Counted from the first letter of the stretch, positions 33,467 to 42,498 are shown. The stretch is 45,787 bases of DNA from Anaerolineaceae bacterium (GCA_002699125.1 PABI01000032.1:79588-125374); one strand, 5' to 3'. Numbers and translations: made by a program. The notes: generated by a model from the letters alone, not told the origin.

Positions 33467-34798
33467 TTAACCGAAGCGTTCCTGGAGCAAATCGGCCAGA
33501 GCGGGCTGGCCGATGCCCTGGTATTCGTAGCGCACGCGTTGGCTGGGCAGTTTGATATTGATAATCTTGCCCAAATCAATCGGCGTGGCGATGATGACCA
33601 TTTCGGCATTGGAGCGGTTGATCGTTTCTTCCAGGTCAGCAATTTGGTCGCCACCGTAGCCCATCGCGGGCAAAACAGCACCCGTGCCGGGATATTTTTG
33701 GTAGGTTGCCGCAATGGACCGAACGGCAAACGGCCGTGGATCCAAAATCTCCGCCGCGCCAAATTTCTGGGCTGCCACGACGCCCGCGCCGTAGGCCATC
33801 TCGCCATGCGTAAGCGTGGGACCATCCTCCACCACCAGCACGCGCTTTTCGCGAATGGCGCTGGGGTTGTCCACAAAAATGGGGGAGGCAGCCTGGATGA
33901 TGGTGGCATGGGGATTGACTGACCGAATATTATCCTGCACGGTGAGGACGTTTTGGAAATCGGCCGTATCCACCTTGTTTAGCACTACGGCCGCAGCCAG
34001 CCGCAAATTGGCCTCACCGGGATGATAGCGCAGCTCATGGCCAGGGCGATGGGGGTCCGTGACCACAATGTGGAAGTCCGACAGGAAGAAGGGCAAGTCG
34101 TTGTTGCCGCCATCCCAGATGATGATGTCGGCTTCTTTTTCCGCCTCGCGCAAGATGGCTTCATAATCGACCCCGGCGTAAATCACCGCGCCGCGCTCCA
34201 CGTACGGTTCGTACTCTTCACGCTCCTCAATGGTGCAGTCGTGCTTGTCCATATCTTCATAGGTAGCAAAGCGCTGCACCGCTTGGGCGGCCAGGTTGCC
34301 GTAGGGCATCGGGTGCCGCACGGCGACGACCTTCTTAAAGCCCAGCTGCTTTTGTAACACTTCGAGGACGTAGCGGGAGGTCTGGCTTTTGCCGCAGCCG
34401 GTGCGCACGGCGCAGATGGAAACAATCGGCTTGCTTGATTTGAGCATTGTCAGGCGCGGATTCATCAGGCGGAACCCGGCCCCGGCCGCCAGCACCCGGG
34501 AAGCGATATGCATCACATACTCGTGCGAGACGTCGGAGTAGGAAAAATATACGTCATCAATCTCATGTTTTTGAATCAGCGCTTCTAGCTGGTCTTCAGG
34601 GTAAATGGGAATGCCTTCGGGGTAGAGTGGGCCGGACAGTTCAGGGGGATAGCGACGGCCGTCTATGTTGGGTATTTGCGTAGCGGTGAAGGCAACCACT
34701 TCGACCTGGTCATTTTGGCGAAGCGCGGTGTTGAAGTCATGAAAATCGCGGCCAGCCGCACCCATGATGAGCACGCGCTGGCGGTTCTGCTTAGTCAT
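33467..34798 (-). CDS. Predicted GTPase, cyclic 2,3-diphosphoglycerate synthetase-like
   Basis: A 443-residue protein of the cyclic 2,3-diphosphoglycerate synthetase/COG2403 family. An N-terminal Rossmann-like domain starts with RVLIMGAAGRDFHDFN. The central P-loop reads SICAVRTGCGKSQTSRY (about 145-161). Further conserved pieces are VVAVRHPMPYG, IIIWDGGNNDLPFF and HIVVTDPHRPGHE. In methanogens the enzyme makes a cyclic thermoprotectant; in bacteria the family is broad and the reaction is not proven. AGGAGGT lies four bases before the ATG, an ideal ribosome-binding site. It is separated from the upstream P-loop kinase gene by 168 bases, so it probably has its own promoter. Confidence 0.8.
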   Translation of the reverse strand: MTKQNRQRVLIMGAAGRDFHDFNTALRQNDQVEVVAFTATQIPNIDGRRYPPELSGPLYPEGIPIYPEDQLEALIQKHEIDDVYFSYSDVSHEYVMHIASRVLAAGAGFRLMNPRLTMLKSSKPIVSICAVRTGCGKSQTSRYVLEVLQKQLGFKKVVAVRHPMPYGNLAAQAVQRFATYEDMDKHDCTIEEREEYEPYVERGAVIYAGVDYEAILREAEKEADIIIWDGGNNDLPFFLSDFHIVVTDPHRPGHELRYHPGEANLRLAAAVVLNKVDTADFQNVLTVQDNIRSVNPHATIIQAASPIFVDNPSAIREKRVLVVEDGPTLTHGEMAYGAGVVAAQKFGAAEILDPRPFAVRSIAATYQKYPGTGAVLPAMGYGGDQIADLEETINRSNAEMVIIATPIDLGKIINIKLPSQRVRYEYQGIGQPALADLLQERFG

Positions 34799-34966
34799 AA
34801 AGACCTCCTAAAATTGGGAAATATGGTTGTTTCCAGTTTAGCTGAATGGCGTTGTTGTGCCCCTAACGATTGTCACGGCTTTGTGTGTGGTTTGTCAGAA
34901 ACCTATCCATCATGCGGCGGATGAGTGTGCGGTCGGTTCTGGAGGGGGAACGCAGTTCAATGTTCA

Positions 34967-35647
34967 TTAAGCAATTCCCAGGGTGCAGGCCACACGCTCG
35001 GTGAGTTCAGCCACAGTTTCTGCCTCGGTCCTGGTACAAATTGGGATGTTGTTTGCCAGGCATTCCTGGATGATCGTTTGGCTGATTTGGGCGTCGAATT
35101 CAAGGAACTTTTGCCACGCCTGTTCTGGGTTGGCTAGTTGGTACACAAACTCTTTCATACCCAGGCGTTCCTCGTTTTCGCTCCAAATTTCGGCACTGGA
35201 ACGGCCGGGTCGAGCCAGGCAGACGATCTGGTTAGCGGGCAATACCTGGGCAATGAGGCCGGGATTGGCGATCCCGCCATCGATCAAGATGCCTGTATCC
35301 AGTTCCATGTTGGCCAAATCTTCCGCCAGCAAATCGAGATATTCGGGAACGGCCGCTTGGTTAAAGGCATCAAACTGTTGCCAGCTCATCGCCAGCAGCC
35401 AGGCTAAACCATTGGGTGCAGCGGCCCACTGGCTGTTGACGGGATGGCGCTCGGGGGTGAAACGGCCGTGATACGCCCCATAAATATGGGCATCCATATC
35501 ATAAACAGGCAGGCCATACGCTTCAGCCAGCGCCTGGCAAATGGTCGATTTGCCCGATCCGGCTCCACCTACAATCCAGAACAGTCGCCTGTGCAGGCTG
35601 AGCACATTTTTTGCTTGTGTCAGTAAATCAACATTGACGGTAAACAA
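34967..35647 (-). CDS. P-loop NTPase, shikimate/adenylate-kinase-like
   Basis: About 226 residues. The Walker A loop is GGAGSGKST (about 28-36) after LHRRLFWIV. The segment YDMDAHIYGAYHGRFTPERH resembles the acceptor-binding lid region of small-molecule kinases, and ILIDGGIANPGLI is a likely Walker B stretch. The C-terminal half is helical. It may phosphorylate a small metabolite, but the substrate cannot be told. The frame opens at a TTG at 35647, with only a weak GAAAG in front; the start remains uncertain. It lies 13 bases downstream of the AlkZ-like gene and is probably the last gene of the uvrA-linked run. Confidence 0.65.
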   Translation of the reverse strand: MFTVNVDLLTQAKNVLSLHRRLFWIVGGAGSGKSTICQALAEAYGLPVYDMDAHIYGAYHGRFTPERHPVNSQWAAAPNGLAWLLAMSWQQFDAFNQAAVPEYLDLLAEDLANMELDTGILIDGGIANPGLIAQVLPANQIVCLARPGRSSAEIWSENEERLGMKEFVYQLANPEQAWQKFLEFDAQISQTIIQECLANNIPICTRTEAETVAELTERVACTLGIA

Positions 35648-35660
35648 CTTTCACATCCGA

Positions 35661-36755
35661 TTAGCCATTTTGTTGCCAATCAAGTTCTACCCTCATTTCT
35701 AAAAATGTGCCAAATTGTTGGGCGGCTGCGACGATGGCTTGCCGGGCAGCCGGGTCGAGCGGCACAAAGCTGTTGAGCTCAATTGTGACCGTTTCTTTTT
35801 GCAGGGTGCGACGGCTGCTGCCGATGAGTTGACCGTCTAGCACCAAAATGTAGGTTAGCGCATTGCCCATGTTGCCCAGTTGGGTGCTCACCGCGTCGGT
35901 GGCGATGGCACTGCGGTCTTTGTAGCCAATGTTGTATTCGTCGAAAACGGAGAGGAGATAGGCGCGGGGGGGATTATTGCTTTCCGGGGGAATGTCGGGG
36001 GAGAACCAGTAAGTTTGATCGTCGATTTCGGCGTGTTCCAGTTCTTTTTGTACGAGGGTTAGACCGATACGGCCGTCCCCCACCGTCAAGCCCGACCATT
36101 TGGCAAAATCATACACGGTAGCCGGGCCATGACTGAAAAAGAAGCGGCGGGTCAATTCGGCCAGTGCCTCTTCATGCGTCCGTTCTGGGGCAGGGGGGAC
36201 CCACTCTTCCAGCAGGGCGTAGGTAAACTGTTTGCCGCGCCGGGGACCGCTGCACAAAATCCCATCCAACTCGGCGCTCATCACGATGTAGGTCAGGCGT
36301 CGGCCCGATTCGGCGTTTTTGATGCCTGCTTCATGCAGTGCCTTGCCCAACTCTGAGCGGGTCAGATGCTTGCCACCTGCCAATGCCTTGGTCAGCACAT
36401 CCTGACAGCGCCGGCGTGTCTTTTCATCTAACTCTAACTGGCGGTAGCCGGTGCCGCATCGGATATGGACGCGCGGTGCGGTGAGCTGAAGCAGCCAACG
36501 GATATCCTCCGGGGCAACGAAGTGCCAGGTGGGACGCAATATGTGGGTGCGCAAAATGGCACCGGTATTAAAGGCAGAATCGAGATCGGCTGCGACAGCG
36601 TTTTGCAAGCGCAGGCCAAGTGCCCATTGGGCGCCGTAATAATCTTGGGATTGTACGGCCGTTAACCACCGCACCACCTCAACCGGCTCCTGAAATGACG
36701 CCGACGAAAGGTGCTGGCAGCGCAGCCGCAGTTGAGCAATGTCCGATAGTTTCAT
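35661..36755 (-). CDS. Winged-helix DNA-binding protein, AlkZ/YcaQ-like (HTH_42)
   Basis: A 364-residue protein of the tandem winged-helix HTH_42 family, which includes the interstrand-crosslink DNA glycosylase AlkZ and the E. coli YcaQ. Near the N-terminus VQSQDYYGAQWALGLR carries the Q-x-Q motif (Q35 and Q37) that forms the glycosylase active site, and RPTWHFVAPEDIRWLL near 75-90 is the second family signature. A C-terminal beta region holds VLDGQLIGSSRR. It should excise damaged bases. It lies 16 bases downstream of the Ddn-like gene, in the same minus-strand run as uvrA, consistent with a DNA-repair grouping. Secure as to family, inferred as to glycosylase activity. Confidence 0.8.
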   Translation of the reverse strand: MKLSDIAQLRLRCQHLSSASFQEPVEVVRWLTAVQSQDYYGAQWALGLRLQNAVAADLDSAFNTGAILRTHILRPTWHFVAPEDIRWLLQLTAPRVHIRCGTGYRQLELDEKTRRRCQDVLTKALAGGKHLTRSELGKALHEAGIKNAESGRRLTYIVMSAELDGILCSGPRRGKQFTYALLEEWVPPAPERTHEEALAELTRRFFFSHGPATVYDFAKWSGLTVGDGRIGLTLVQKELEHAEIDDQTYWFSPDIPPESNNPPRAYLLSVFDEYNIGYKDRSAIATDAVSTQLGNMGNALTYILVLDGQLIGSSRRTLQKETVTIELNSFVPLDPAARQAIVAAAQQFGTFLEMRVELDWQQNG

Positions 36756-36771
36756 GGGGAACGGCCGTGGT

Positions 36772-37188
36772 TTACTCTTCGGGGGTTAAAATGATTACGG
36801 GAATGACACGTGTCGTTTTTCGTTGGTATTCGGCAAAGCCAGGATTTTTGGCAACCATCTTTTTATACAGTTGGCTGCGTTCTGGCTCTTCAGCGACTTC
36901 TGCGCTGGCTGTAAACTGTTCGCTGCCGACTTCTACATTGACCTCAGGATTGGCCACGAGATTATGATACCAGTCGGGGTTTGTGGGGGCACCGCCTTTT
37001 GAGGCAATGACTACATAACGATCATCATTTTTCACATAGGCTACGGGATTAACGCGGCGCTGACCGCTTTTAACCCCGATTGTGTGCAGCAAAAGTAAGG
37101 GCGTATTGGCAAACTGCCCGCCAACCTTGCCTTCGTTGGCGCGAAACTCGTCTATAATTTTTCTGTTCCATTCATTTGGATCACTCAT
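36772..37188 (-). CDS. Deazaflavin (F420)-dependent nitroreductase-like protein (Ddn family)
   Basis: A 138-residue beta-barrel protein of the Ddn/PNPOx-like family. Recognisable are LLLLHTIGVKSGQRRVNPV (about 30-48), DRYVVIASKGGAPTNPDWYH (about 55-75) with the F420-phosphate loop, and NPEVNVEVG. Relatives use F420H2 to reduce quinones or nitroaromatics at the membrane. Presence suggests F420 in the organism, though some family members bind other flavins. AAAGGGA precedes the ATG. Gene spacing of 26 bases to DUF3224 and 16 bases to the AlkZ-like gene indicates co-transcription. Confidence 0.85.
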   Translation of the reverse strand: MSDPNEWNRKIIDEFRANEGKVGGQFANTPLLLLHTIGVKSGQRRVNPVAYVKNDDRYVVIASKGGAPTNPDWYHNLVANPEVNVEVGSEQFTASAEVAEEPERSQLYKKMVAKNPGFAEYQRKTTRVIPVIILTPEE

Positions 37189-37214
37189 ATTTGTTCCCTT
37201 TGTAACTCTATCTT

Positions 37215-37610
37215 CTAAGCCGATAAGGCATAATCAAACTGGTACGTGTGTTTGCCGTCTTGATTTTGGATCATCATTTTGCCGGTTAAGCTGGCCAATT
37301 CGCCAGTACCGGAATCTGGCACTACTTCCAAGACCAAACGGCTCTCCGCAGCGTTGGTGATGCCAAAATGCTGCAAAACGAATGTGCCCTGCTTGCCGTT
37401 TAAGGTCCCGCTTACCTGTTCAATCGCCACGTACCCGGCTGACCCCTCGATTGGCGTCATGGCCGAGAGCATTTCTCCCCGGCTCGTGGCTACCAAATCG
37501 CCCTGGAAGGTTTTGTCGATCGACATGCGGCCAAGGGTGGTACCTGCTTCTCCTGTGGCATAGTTGTTAAGGGGTTGCAGCTTTACTTCAAACGAACCGG
37601 TTGCTTTCAT
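37215..37610 (-). CDS. DUF3224 domain protein
   Basis: A 131-residue protein matching the DUF3224 family in full: MKATGSFEVKLQPLN, GRMSIDKTFQGDLVATSRGEML (read from about residues 27-48), GSAGYVAIEQVSGTL, and GTFVLQHFG. The family folds as a lipocalin-like beta barrel; its role is unknown. GGAG sits five bases before the ATG. It lies between the SnoaL-like and Ddn-like genes in the minus-strand run. Confidence 0.85.
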   Translation of the reverse strand: MKATGSFEVKLQPLNNYATGEAGTTLGRMSIDKTFQGDLVATSRGEMLSAMTPIEGSAGYVAIEQVSGTLNGKQGTFVLQHFGITNAAESRLVLEVVPDSGTGELASLTGKMMIQNQDGKHTYQFDYALSA

Positions 37611-37631
37611 ACAATCTCCTTCAAAAATAAT

Positions 37632-37650
37632 TTAACGCAGAGGCGCGGAG
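37632..37650. repeat. ACGCAGAGGCGCGGAGG-type short repeat unit
   Basis: The 45-base gap between the SnoaL-like and DUF3224 genes contains TTAACGCAGAGGCGCGGAGG, a unit of a repeat family widely scattered in intergenic DNA of environmental genomes (ACGCAGAGACGCGGAG type). Only one unit is seen here. Confidence 0.4.
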
Positions 37651-37655
37651 GAAAA

Positions 37656-38027
37656 TTAATTGGCTTTTGGTCCCAAATGTTCAACCAGCAGTTGCCAGCC
37701 ATCTTCGCTGTTTATTAAAACTGAACTGCCTGTGCCCGCGCCGCTGGCGGGTTCCCCATTGATAAGACCCGACCAGCGGAAAGTGAAAAGGTAAACGGCC
37801 GTTTCCTCCCCCCTCATTACCCAATGCACATTCTCAATGGCATACGTCTCGTCCTGAATCAGCGCGAAGTTGCGTTCGAAGGCGTGGCGAACGGCCGTTT
37901 TGCCAATATGTACCCTGCCAGAGGAAAAAGTCACACACGCCTGGGGATGAATGAGCGGATCGACTTGCTGCCAATCTTGTGTTGCTAACGCAGCTTCATA
38001 CTTTTCGATGAATATTTCTGGATTCAT
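37656..38027 (-). CDS. SnoaL/NTF2-like small protein
   Basis: A 123-residue protein with the cone-shaped NTF2-like fold typical of SnoaL/DUF4440 proteins: MNPEIFIEKYEAALATQDWQ at the start, HPQACVTFSSGRVHIGKTAV (about 27-46), and strands ending VEHLGPKAN. Such folds act as small enzymes or ligand-binding proteins; nothing marks a specific activity. The start at 38027 has GGAG five bases upstream and overlaps the DinB stop by four bases (ATGA); the longer open frame above it is not coding because it runs antisense into the DinB gene's own frame. Confidence 0.75.
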   Translation of the reverse strand: MNPEIFIEKYEAALATQDWQQVDPLIHPQACVTFSSGRVHIGKTAVRHAFERNFALIQDETYAIENVHWVMRGEETAVYLFTFRWSGLINGEPASGAGTGSSVLINSEDGWQLLVEHLGPKAN

Positions 38028-38563
38028 GACTGCTCCGCGGTGCCTTTGTTTTGTGCCCTGCCCACCCAGCCTGGGGCCGTGCCCACATTTTGGCCCAGAA
38101 ATAGGGCTAATTGAGCCGCATGTTCCTGAACATGGCGCAGGTTGTAGATGTGCAGTTCGGCCACGCTTTTTATGTGCCAATTGGCGCGTACTTGCTGCGG
38201 AGCCTGCACATCTGTCAGAGTGTCAAGACTGGTGCGGCATTTGTTACGGCCGTACTGCAAATAACTCCGCAGTTCAGCCTTAGTGTATACGCGTTCCGGC
38301 AGCAGCCCGGCTTCAAACTCTGATAGGGTGAAAGGGGCAGGCGGCGCAAAGCCCTCGGCGGTTTCGGAGAGGTAAAAGTCGAGCCAGAAGAGGGCATGGT
38401 AAGCAATGTACCAGAACTCGGCGAACTCAGGCTTTATTTCGCGTTCATCGTACAGGCGCGCTTGCCAGAGCTCATTAGGGCAAGCTTGCAGAGCATTGTC
38501 CAGCATGTCAATAGTAGCCCCAAATTGGTGCCAAATAATTTCATTGATTGTTATTGATTTCAC
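38024..38563 (-). CDS. DinB-family protein
   Basis: A 179-residue four-helix-bundle protein of the DinB/YfiT superfamily. A first helix with ATIDMLDNALQACP, then YIAYHALFWLDFYLS with the first metal histidine, and LRHVQEHAAQLALFLG with the second and third histidines (H-x-x-x-H). These are metal-dependent enzymes, often thiol transferases, or stress-linked proteins of unknown reaction. The start codon is GTG, overlapping the stop of the 77-residue gene by four bases (GTGA), with GAGAGG in front. It ends overlapping the SnoaL-like gene. A second, more distant DinB protein is encoded upstream of uvrA. Confidence 0.82.
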   Translation of the reverse strand: MKSITINEIIWHQFGATIDMLDNALQACPNELWQARLYDEREIKPEFAEFWYIAYHALFWLDFYLSETAEGFAPPAPFTLSEFEAGLLPERVYTKAELRSYLQYGRNKCRTSLDTLTDVQAPQQVRANWHIKSVAELHIYNLRHVQEHAAQLALFLGQNVGTAPGWVGRAQNKGTAEQS

Positions 38564-38793
38564 TGGTTTTGCCTCTCATTGCCCCGTTTAAAATTACCTG
38601 TTGCTTTAGCCATCACCAACTGAGCCTCCTTGTGTTCCAGGCCTGTAATTTTGGCCAAAAATTTTTGGGCATGTTTGCCTTTCAATATTTTTACCTGCTT
38701 GCCATACCAGTAGATAAAAACTTTTTGCTCCTTGCCTTCCCGGTACGTAAACACTTCGTCGTCGAGAATATTTCGCTTATCCACATTGCTCAT
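38560..38793 (-). CDS. Conserved 77-residue protein of unknown function
   Basis: A 77-residue protein with a short beta-hairpin (VFTYREGKEQKVFIYWYGKQ), the run VKILKGKHAQKFLAKI, and a basic end QLVMAKATGNFKRGNE. The pattern is a conserved hypothetical protein I have seen in many phyla; the positive charge (many Lys/Arg) suggests contact with nucleic acid. It overlaps uvrA by four bases (ATGA) and the DinB gene by four bases (GTGA), so it is translated in tight coupling with both. AGGAGAG lies 11 bases before the ATG. No function is known to me. Confidence 0.75.
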   Translation of the reverse strand: MSNVDKRNILDDEVFTYREGKEQKVFIYWYGKQVKILKGKHAQKFLAKITGLEHKEAQLVMAKATGNFKRGNERQNQ

Positions 38794-41750
38794 GTCAAAA
38801 CTTTCTCTCCTAAGCTCTCGCGTAAAAATTGGCCCGTATAGCTTTCATCCACCTGCGCCACCTGTTCCGGTGTACCCTGAGCGATAATCTGCCCGCCGCC
38901 TTCACCGCCTTCCGGACCCAGATCAATGAGCCAATCGGCCGTTTTGATAACGTCCATGTTGTGCTCAATGACAATCACCGTGTTGCCGGCATCGACCAGC
39001 CGGTGCAGCACATCCAGCAGCTTTTGCACATCGGCAAAGTGCAGGCCGGTGGTGGGCTCGTCCAAAATGTAGACGGTGCGGCCGGTGGCTACGCGGCTCA
39101 GCTCTTTAGACAGCTTGATGCGCTGCGCTTCACCGCCACTGAGGGTGAGGGCACTTTGCCCCAGCTTCACGTAATCCAGCCCTACGTCGTGCAGCGTTTG
39201 CAGGATGCGGTTGATCTTGGGGTGGTTGGCGAAGAATTCCAGGGCGTCCTGCACGTCCATGTCCAGCACGTCGGCGATGGTTGCACCTTTGTACTTTACT
39301 GATAGCGTTTCCCGGTTGAAGCGTTGGCCGTTGCATTCGCGGCACAATACCCAGACGTCAGACAAGAAGTGCATTTCTACTTTGCGACGGCCGTATCCCG
39401 AACATGCCTCACACCGCCCCCCTTTCACATTAAAGCTGAATCGTCCCGGCTTGTAGCCGCGGGCTTTGGCTTCCGGCGTTTGGGCAAACACCTGGCGGAT
39501 CAGGTCAAACAGCTTCACGTAGGTGGCTGGGTTGGAGCGCGGCGTGCGGCCAATCGGGTCCTGGGTGATGTTGATCACCTTATCCAGATGCTCCAGGCCG
39601 CGAATGGCTTTGTGCGGGCCTGGCGTGCCCTGCGCCTGATGCAGCGTGCGGGCCAGCGCCGGATGCAGTGTCTCGGAAACGAGGCTGCTCTTGCCACTGC
39701 CGCTAACGCCGGTGACGACGATCATTGTGCCCAGGGGGAAGGTGGCGGTGACGTTGCGCAGGTTGTGCAGACCGGCCCCAATGAGTTCCAGTCTGCCAAT
39801 GTCGGGGCTGCGGCGGGAACGGCCGTTTGGGGCCACAATTGCCAATTCACCCGACAAATATTTACCGGTGAGCGAATCGGGATGGGTTTTTACAAAATCC
39901 GGCGTGCCGGCAGCGATGATCTCGCCACCCTTCACGCCGGCACCGGGACCTAAATCAATCAGCCAATCAGATTCCACCATCGTCTCTTCGTCATGCTCCA
40001 CCACCAAAACGGTGTTGCCCATGTCGCGCAGCTGGTGCAGCGTGTCCAGCAGGGCGCGGTTGTCGCGGGCGTGCAGGCCAATCGATGGCTCATCGAGGAT
40101 GTACAACACGCCCACCAGTCCGCACCCTATCTGGCTGGCCAGGCGAATGCGCTGCCCCTCACCACCGGACAGGCTGGGCGCAGGCCGGTCCAACGTCAGG
40201 TAATGCAGCCCCACGTTCAGCATAAATTGCAGCCGGTCGCGAATTTCTTTGAGGACTTCCTCGGCAATCTCGAACTGTTCCTCATTTAGAGAGACTGGAG
40301 ATTGGAGATTGGAGACTGGAGACTTGCCGTTTTTACCGTTTACCGAAAACTGATTACCGCTTACCGAATACCGATCACGGCTCAATCCCATCACCCACTC
40401 AAACGCCTCATCAATGGCCAACTGTCCCACTTCATTGAGCGTTTTGCCACCAACGGTGACGGCGCGGGCTTCGGGGCGCAGGCGGGTGCCGCTGCAGGTG
40501 CCGCAAGGCAGCTGGTTCATGAAGCTGGCATACCAGCGCCGGGTCTGCTCGGAGTTGGTTTGGTGGAACAGCCGGTTAATATGATAGACGATGCCGCGTA
40601 ACGGCCGTTTCGATTCTCCCGACCACGACGCATCTTCCGTTTCGCTGGAATATTTGAAATGGATCAACTCATCGCCCGCGCCGTAAAACAGCTTGTGGCG
40701 GAACGATTCGGGTAAATCTTGCCAGGGCGTGTTCAGGTCCACGTTAAAATGTTCGGCGATGGCTTTAAGCTGGGAAGTGGTCCACTTGTTTTTCTTTTTG
40801 CCCACGTTGCCGTACCAGCGCAGCGCGCCATCCATAATGGACAGCGTTTCATCTTCGATGATGAGGTCCGGGTCCACCTGCATTTGCGTGCCGATGCCGT
40901 TGCAGTCGGGACACATGCCCAGCGGTGAGTTGAAGCTGAACAGCTGCGGGGAAAGCTCCGGGAAGCTGAAGCCACAGTTGGTGCAGGCGTTGTGCTCGCT
41001 GAGCGTCAACGTTTCCTCGCCCAGGTCGGCCAGCAGCAATCCTTCGCTGGCGCGCAGCGTCGTTTCGACGGAATCGACCAGTCGGGTCATGAATGCTTCG
41101 TCAATTTCATCGGGTACGATGAGCCGGTCGATGATGAGTTCGATGTTGTGCTTGTGTTTTTTGCTGAGGTTGGGCAGCTTGCCCGCCAGATCGATCAGTT
41201 CGCCGTTGACGCGGGCGCGGATGAAGCCATCCTGCCGTGCCTGTTCGAGGGCGTCTTTGTGCGTGCCCTTGCGGTTGCGGGCGATAGGGGCCAGCAGTTG
41301 GAAGCGGGTGCCGGCGGGCAGGGCGGCCAGCTGTTGGGCAATTTGTTCGGCCGTTTGGGGGGTAACGGCCGTCCCACAATCTGGACAGTGGGGAATGCCG
41401 ATGCGGGCATACAAAACGCGCAAATAGTCCATCACTTCGGTGACCGTGCCTACCGTGGAGCGTGGATTTTTGCTCACCGCTTTTTGCTCAATGGCAATCG
41501 CCGGACTCAGCCCGGTGATGGCGTCAATTTTAGGCTTTTCCATCTGGCCCAGAAACTGCCGGGCGTAAGAAGATAGGCTCTCAACGTAGCGCCGCTGCCC
41601 TTCAGCGTAAATCGTATCAAACGCCAGCGACGACTTGCCGCTGCCGCTCACGCCAGTGAGCACCACCAGCTTGTTGCGGGGAATGGTCACGTCGATATGT
41701 TTTAAATTATGCTGCTGTGCACCGCGCACAACGATGTTTTGGGGTTCCAT
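38790..41750 (-). CDS. uvrA: Excinuclease ABC subunit A
   Basis: A 986-residue UvrA, the damage-recognition ATPase of nucleotide excision repair. First ATPase half: [20 protein letters not shown] (about 34-53), the zinc module [19 protein letters not shown], then [15 protein letters not shown]. Second half: [15 protein letters not shown], zinc module [38 protein letters not shown] and [11 protein letters not shown] 28-residue low-complexity insert (about residues 459-486; [22 protein letters not shown]) sits in the linker before [14 protein letters not shown]; it is exactly 12 seven-base repeats long and keeps the frame. AAAGGA precedes the ATG. It is the head of a coupled chain with the next three genes and follows a DinB gene. 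Confidence 0.97.
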   Translation of the reverse strand: MEPQNIVVRGAQQHNLKHIDVTIPRNKLVVLTGVSGSGKSSLAFDTIYAEGQRRYVESLSSYARQFLGQMEKPKIDAITGLSPAIAIEQKAVSKNPRSTVGTVTEVMDYLRVLYARIGIPHCPDCGTAVTPQTAEQIAQQLAALPAGTRFQLLAPIARNRKGTHKDALEQARQDGFIRARVNGELIDLAGKLPNLSKKHKHNIELIIDRLIVPDEIDEAFMTRLVDSVETTLRASEGLLLADLGEETLTLSEHNACTNCGFSFPELSPQLFSFNSPLGMCPDCNGIGTQMQVDPDLIIEDETLSIMDGALRWYGNVGKKKNKWTTSQLKAIAEHFNVDLNTPWQDLPESFRHKLFYGAGDELIHFKYSSETEDASWSGESKRPLRGIVYHINRLFHQTNSEQTRRWYASFMNQLPCGTCSGTRLRPEARAVTVGGKTLNEVGQLAIDEAFEWVMGLSRDRYSVSGNQFSVNGKNGKSPVSNLQSPVSLNEEQFEIAEEVLKEIRDRLQFMLNVGLHYLTLDRPAPSLSGGEGQRIRLASQIGCGLVGVLYILDEPSIGLHARDNRALLDTLHQLRDMGNTVLVVEHDEETMVESDWLIDLGPGAGVKGGEIIAAGTPDFVKTHPDSLTGKYLSGELAIVAPNGRSRRSPDIGRLELIGAGLHNLRNVTATFPLGTMIVVTGVSGSGKSSLVSETLHPALARTLHQAQGTPGPHKAIRGLEHLDKVINITQDPIGRTPRSNPATYVKLFDLIRQVFAQTPEAKARGYKPGRFSFNVKGGRCEACSGYGRRKVEMHFLSDVWVLCRECNGQRFNRETLSVKYKGATIADVLDMDVQDALEFFANHPKINRILQTLHDVGLDYVKLGQSALTLSGGEAQRIKLSKELSRVATGRTVYILDEPTTGLHFADVQKLLDVLHRLVDAGNTVIVIEHNMDVIKTADWLIDLGPEGGEGGGQIIAQGTPEQVAQVDESYTGQFLRESLGEKVLT
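40291..40374. repeat. Twelve heptad repeats inserted in uvrA
   Basis: Five units of the type GAGACTG/GAGATTG (40291-40325), one transition unit GCCGTTT, then six units of the type TTACCGT/TTACCGA, ending 40374. Two unrelated heptad families are joined back to back. The total of 84 bases is a multiple of 21, so the reading frame of uvrA survives. Confidence 0.9.
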
Positions 41751-41783
41751 TTTGTAATAATCCTTTACTGCGCAAGAGCCGGA

Positions 41784-42275
41784 TCAAAGATCGAGAGATT
41801 GCAAACCATTCATGCCCAGGATGAACGAGGCTTCGCTGCCGTGATGCAAATCATGCTCAAGCACATGGTAAATCACCCAGCTGCGCTCTATCTCGTATAT
41901 CTTGCCTTCCCATTCATCGGGAAAGGTCTTGGCGCAATCGGCGGGTGTCCAGCGTTGTAGGCGCGATTCGATAAACGCCCACGTCTCACCGAGGCCACGT
42001 ACCAGTTCTGCCGCGCTGCGTGCCGGTGAATTACGTCGGCCCCACGCCATGTACGCGCTCATCGCTTTATCGGCATCTTGCAGTGTGCCGCTAAACCAGC
42101 CTGCCCGGACTGAAATAATGTGCTGCACAATCTGGCCCAGGGGCCACATGTGTGGGGCAGGTTGCAGCAAGAGTTGTTCATCTGTCAGCGGGGAGATGCA
42201 GCTTTGCAGCTTTTCGTTGTAGCCGCGCCAGTTCTCATAAATCACATCTAGCGTTGATCGCGTATCCTGTTCCAC
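41784..42275 (-). CDS. DinB-family protein, second copy
   Basis: A protein of about 163 residues with the DinB four-helix pattern: STLDVIYENWRGYNEKLQSC, then PLGQIVQHIISVRAGWF with the first histidine, a variable middle, and WVIYHVLEHDLHHGSEASFIL with the second and third histidines. It is a likely metal-binding protein of the same superfamily as the gene at 38024 but only distantly similar. The frame is open from a TTG at 42296; however AAGGAG ends six bases before a GTG at 42275 (VEQDTRST), which is the better start. It lies 33 bases upstream of uvrA and probably leads that transcript. Confidence 0.8.
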   Translation of the reverse strand: MEQDTRSTLDVIYENWRGYNEKLQSCISPLTDEQLLLQPAPHMWPLGQIVQHIISVRAGWFSGTLQDADKAMSAYMAWGRRNSPARSAAELVRGLGETWAFIESRLQRWTPADCAKTFPDEWEGKIYEIERSWVIYHVLEHDLHHGSEASFILGMNGLQSLDL

Positions 42276-42426
42276 TTGTTTCTCCTTGAGAGCCAAACTC
42301 TTTAATTGTTGGTGGGGTGCGCGCAGTTTAGGACATCTGTTCTATGCAAATTGGCGCAATTGTAGCATGGTTGAGAAACGGCCGCTACCGCCTCAACCTT
42401 AAACATTTGTCAGTTTAATGGGGATT

Positions 42427-42445
42427 CCTGACATCTTTTGTCAGG
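42427..42445. promoter_or_regulatory. Inverted repeat CCTGACA-N5-TGTCAGG
   Basis: A perfect 7-base inverted repeat with a five-base centre (TCTTT) in the divergent gap between the second DinB gene and the membrane protein gene. It lies about 54 bases upstream of the -35 region of the right-hand promoter. It may be an operator for a dimeric repressor or a transcript hairpin. Confidence 0.45.
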
Positions 42446-42476
42446 AAAGTTGGGTAGGGTGACAATGGGTAAATAT

Positions 42477-42493
42477 GGTTTGCGTTGCAAACC
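42477..42493. promoter_or_regulatory. Operator-like inverted repeat 1 (GGTTTGC-GTT-GCAAACC)
   Basis: A perfect 17-base inverted repeat ending five bases before the -35 hexamer at 42499. It is nearly the same as the repeat at 42535-42551. The site is well placed for a winged-helix dimer to control the promoter. Confidence 0.65.
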
Positions 42494-42498
42494 AGTTA

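Noticed and set aside
38028..38180. Longer N-terminus for the SnoaL-like protein
   Set aside because: It lies wholly inside the DinB gene on the same strand in another frame; the ATG at 38027 has a good ribosome-binding site.
40291..40374. Frameshift or assembly error in uvrA at the low-complexity stretch
   Set aside because: The insert is exactly 12 heptads (84 bases), the frame is kept and both UvrA halves are complete.
40291..40374. CRISPR-like array
   Set aside because: Units are seven bases long with no spacers; no cas genes are present in the window.
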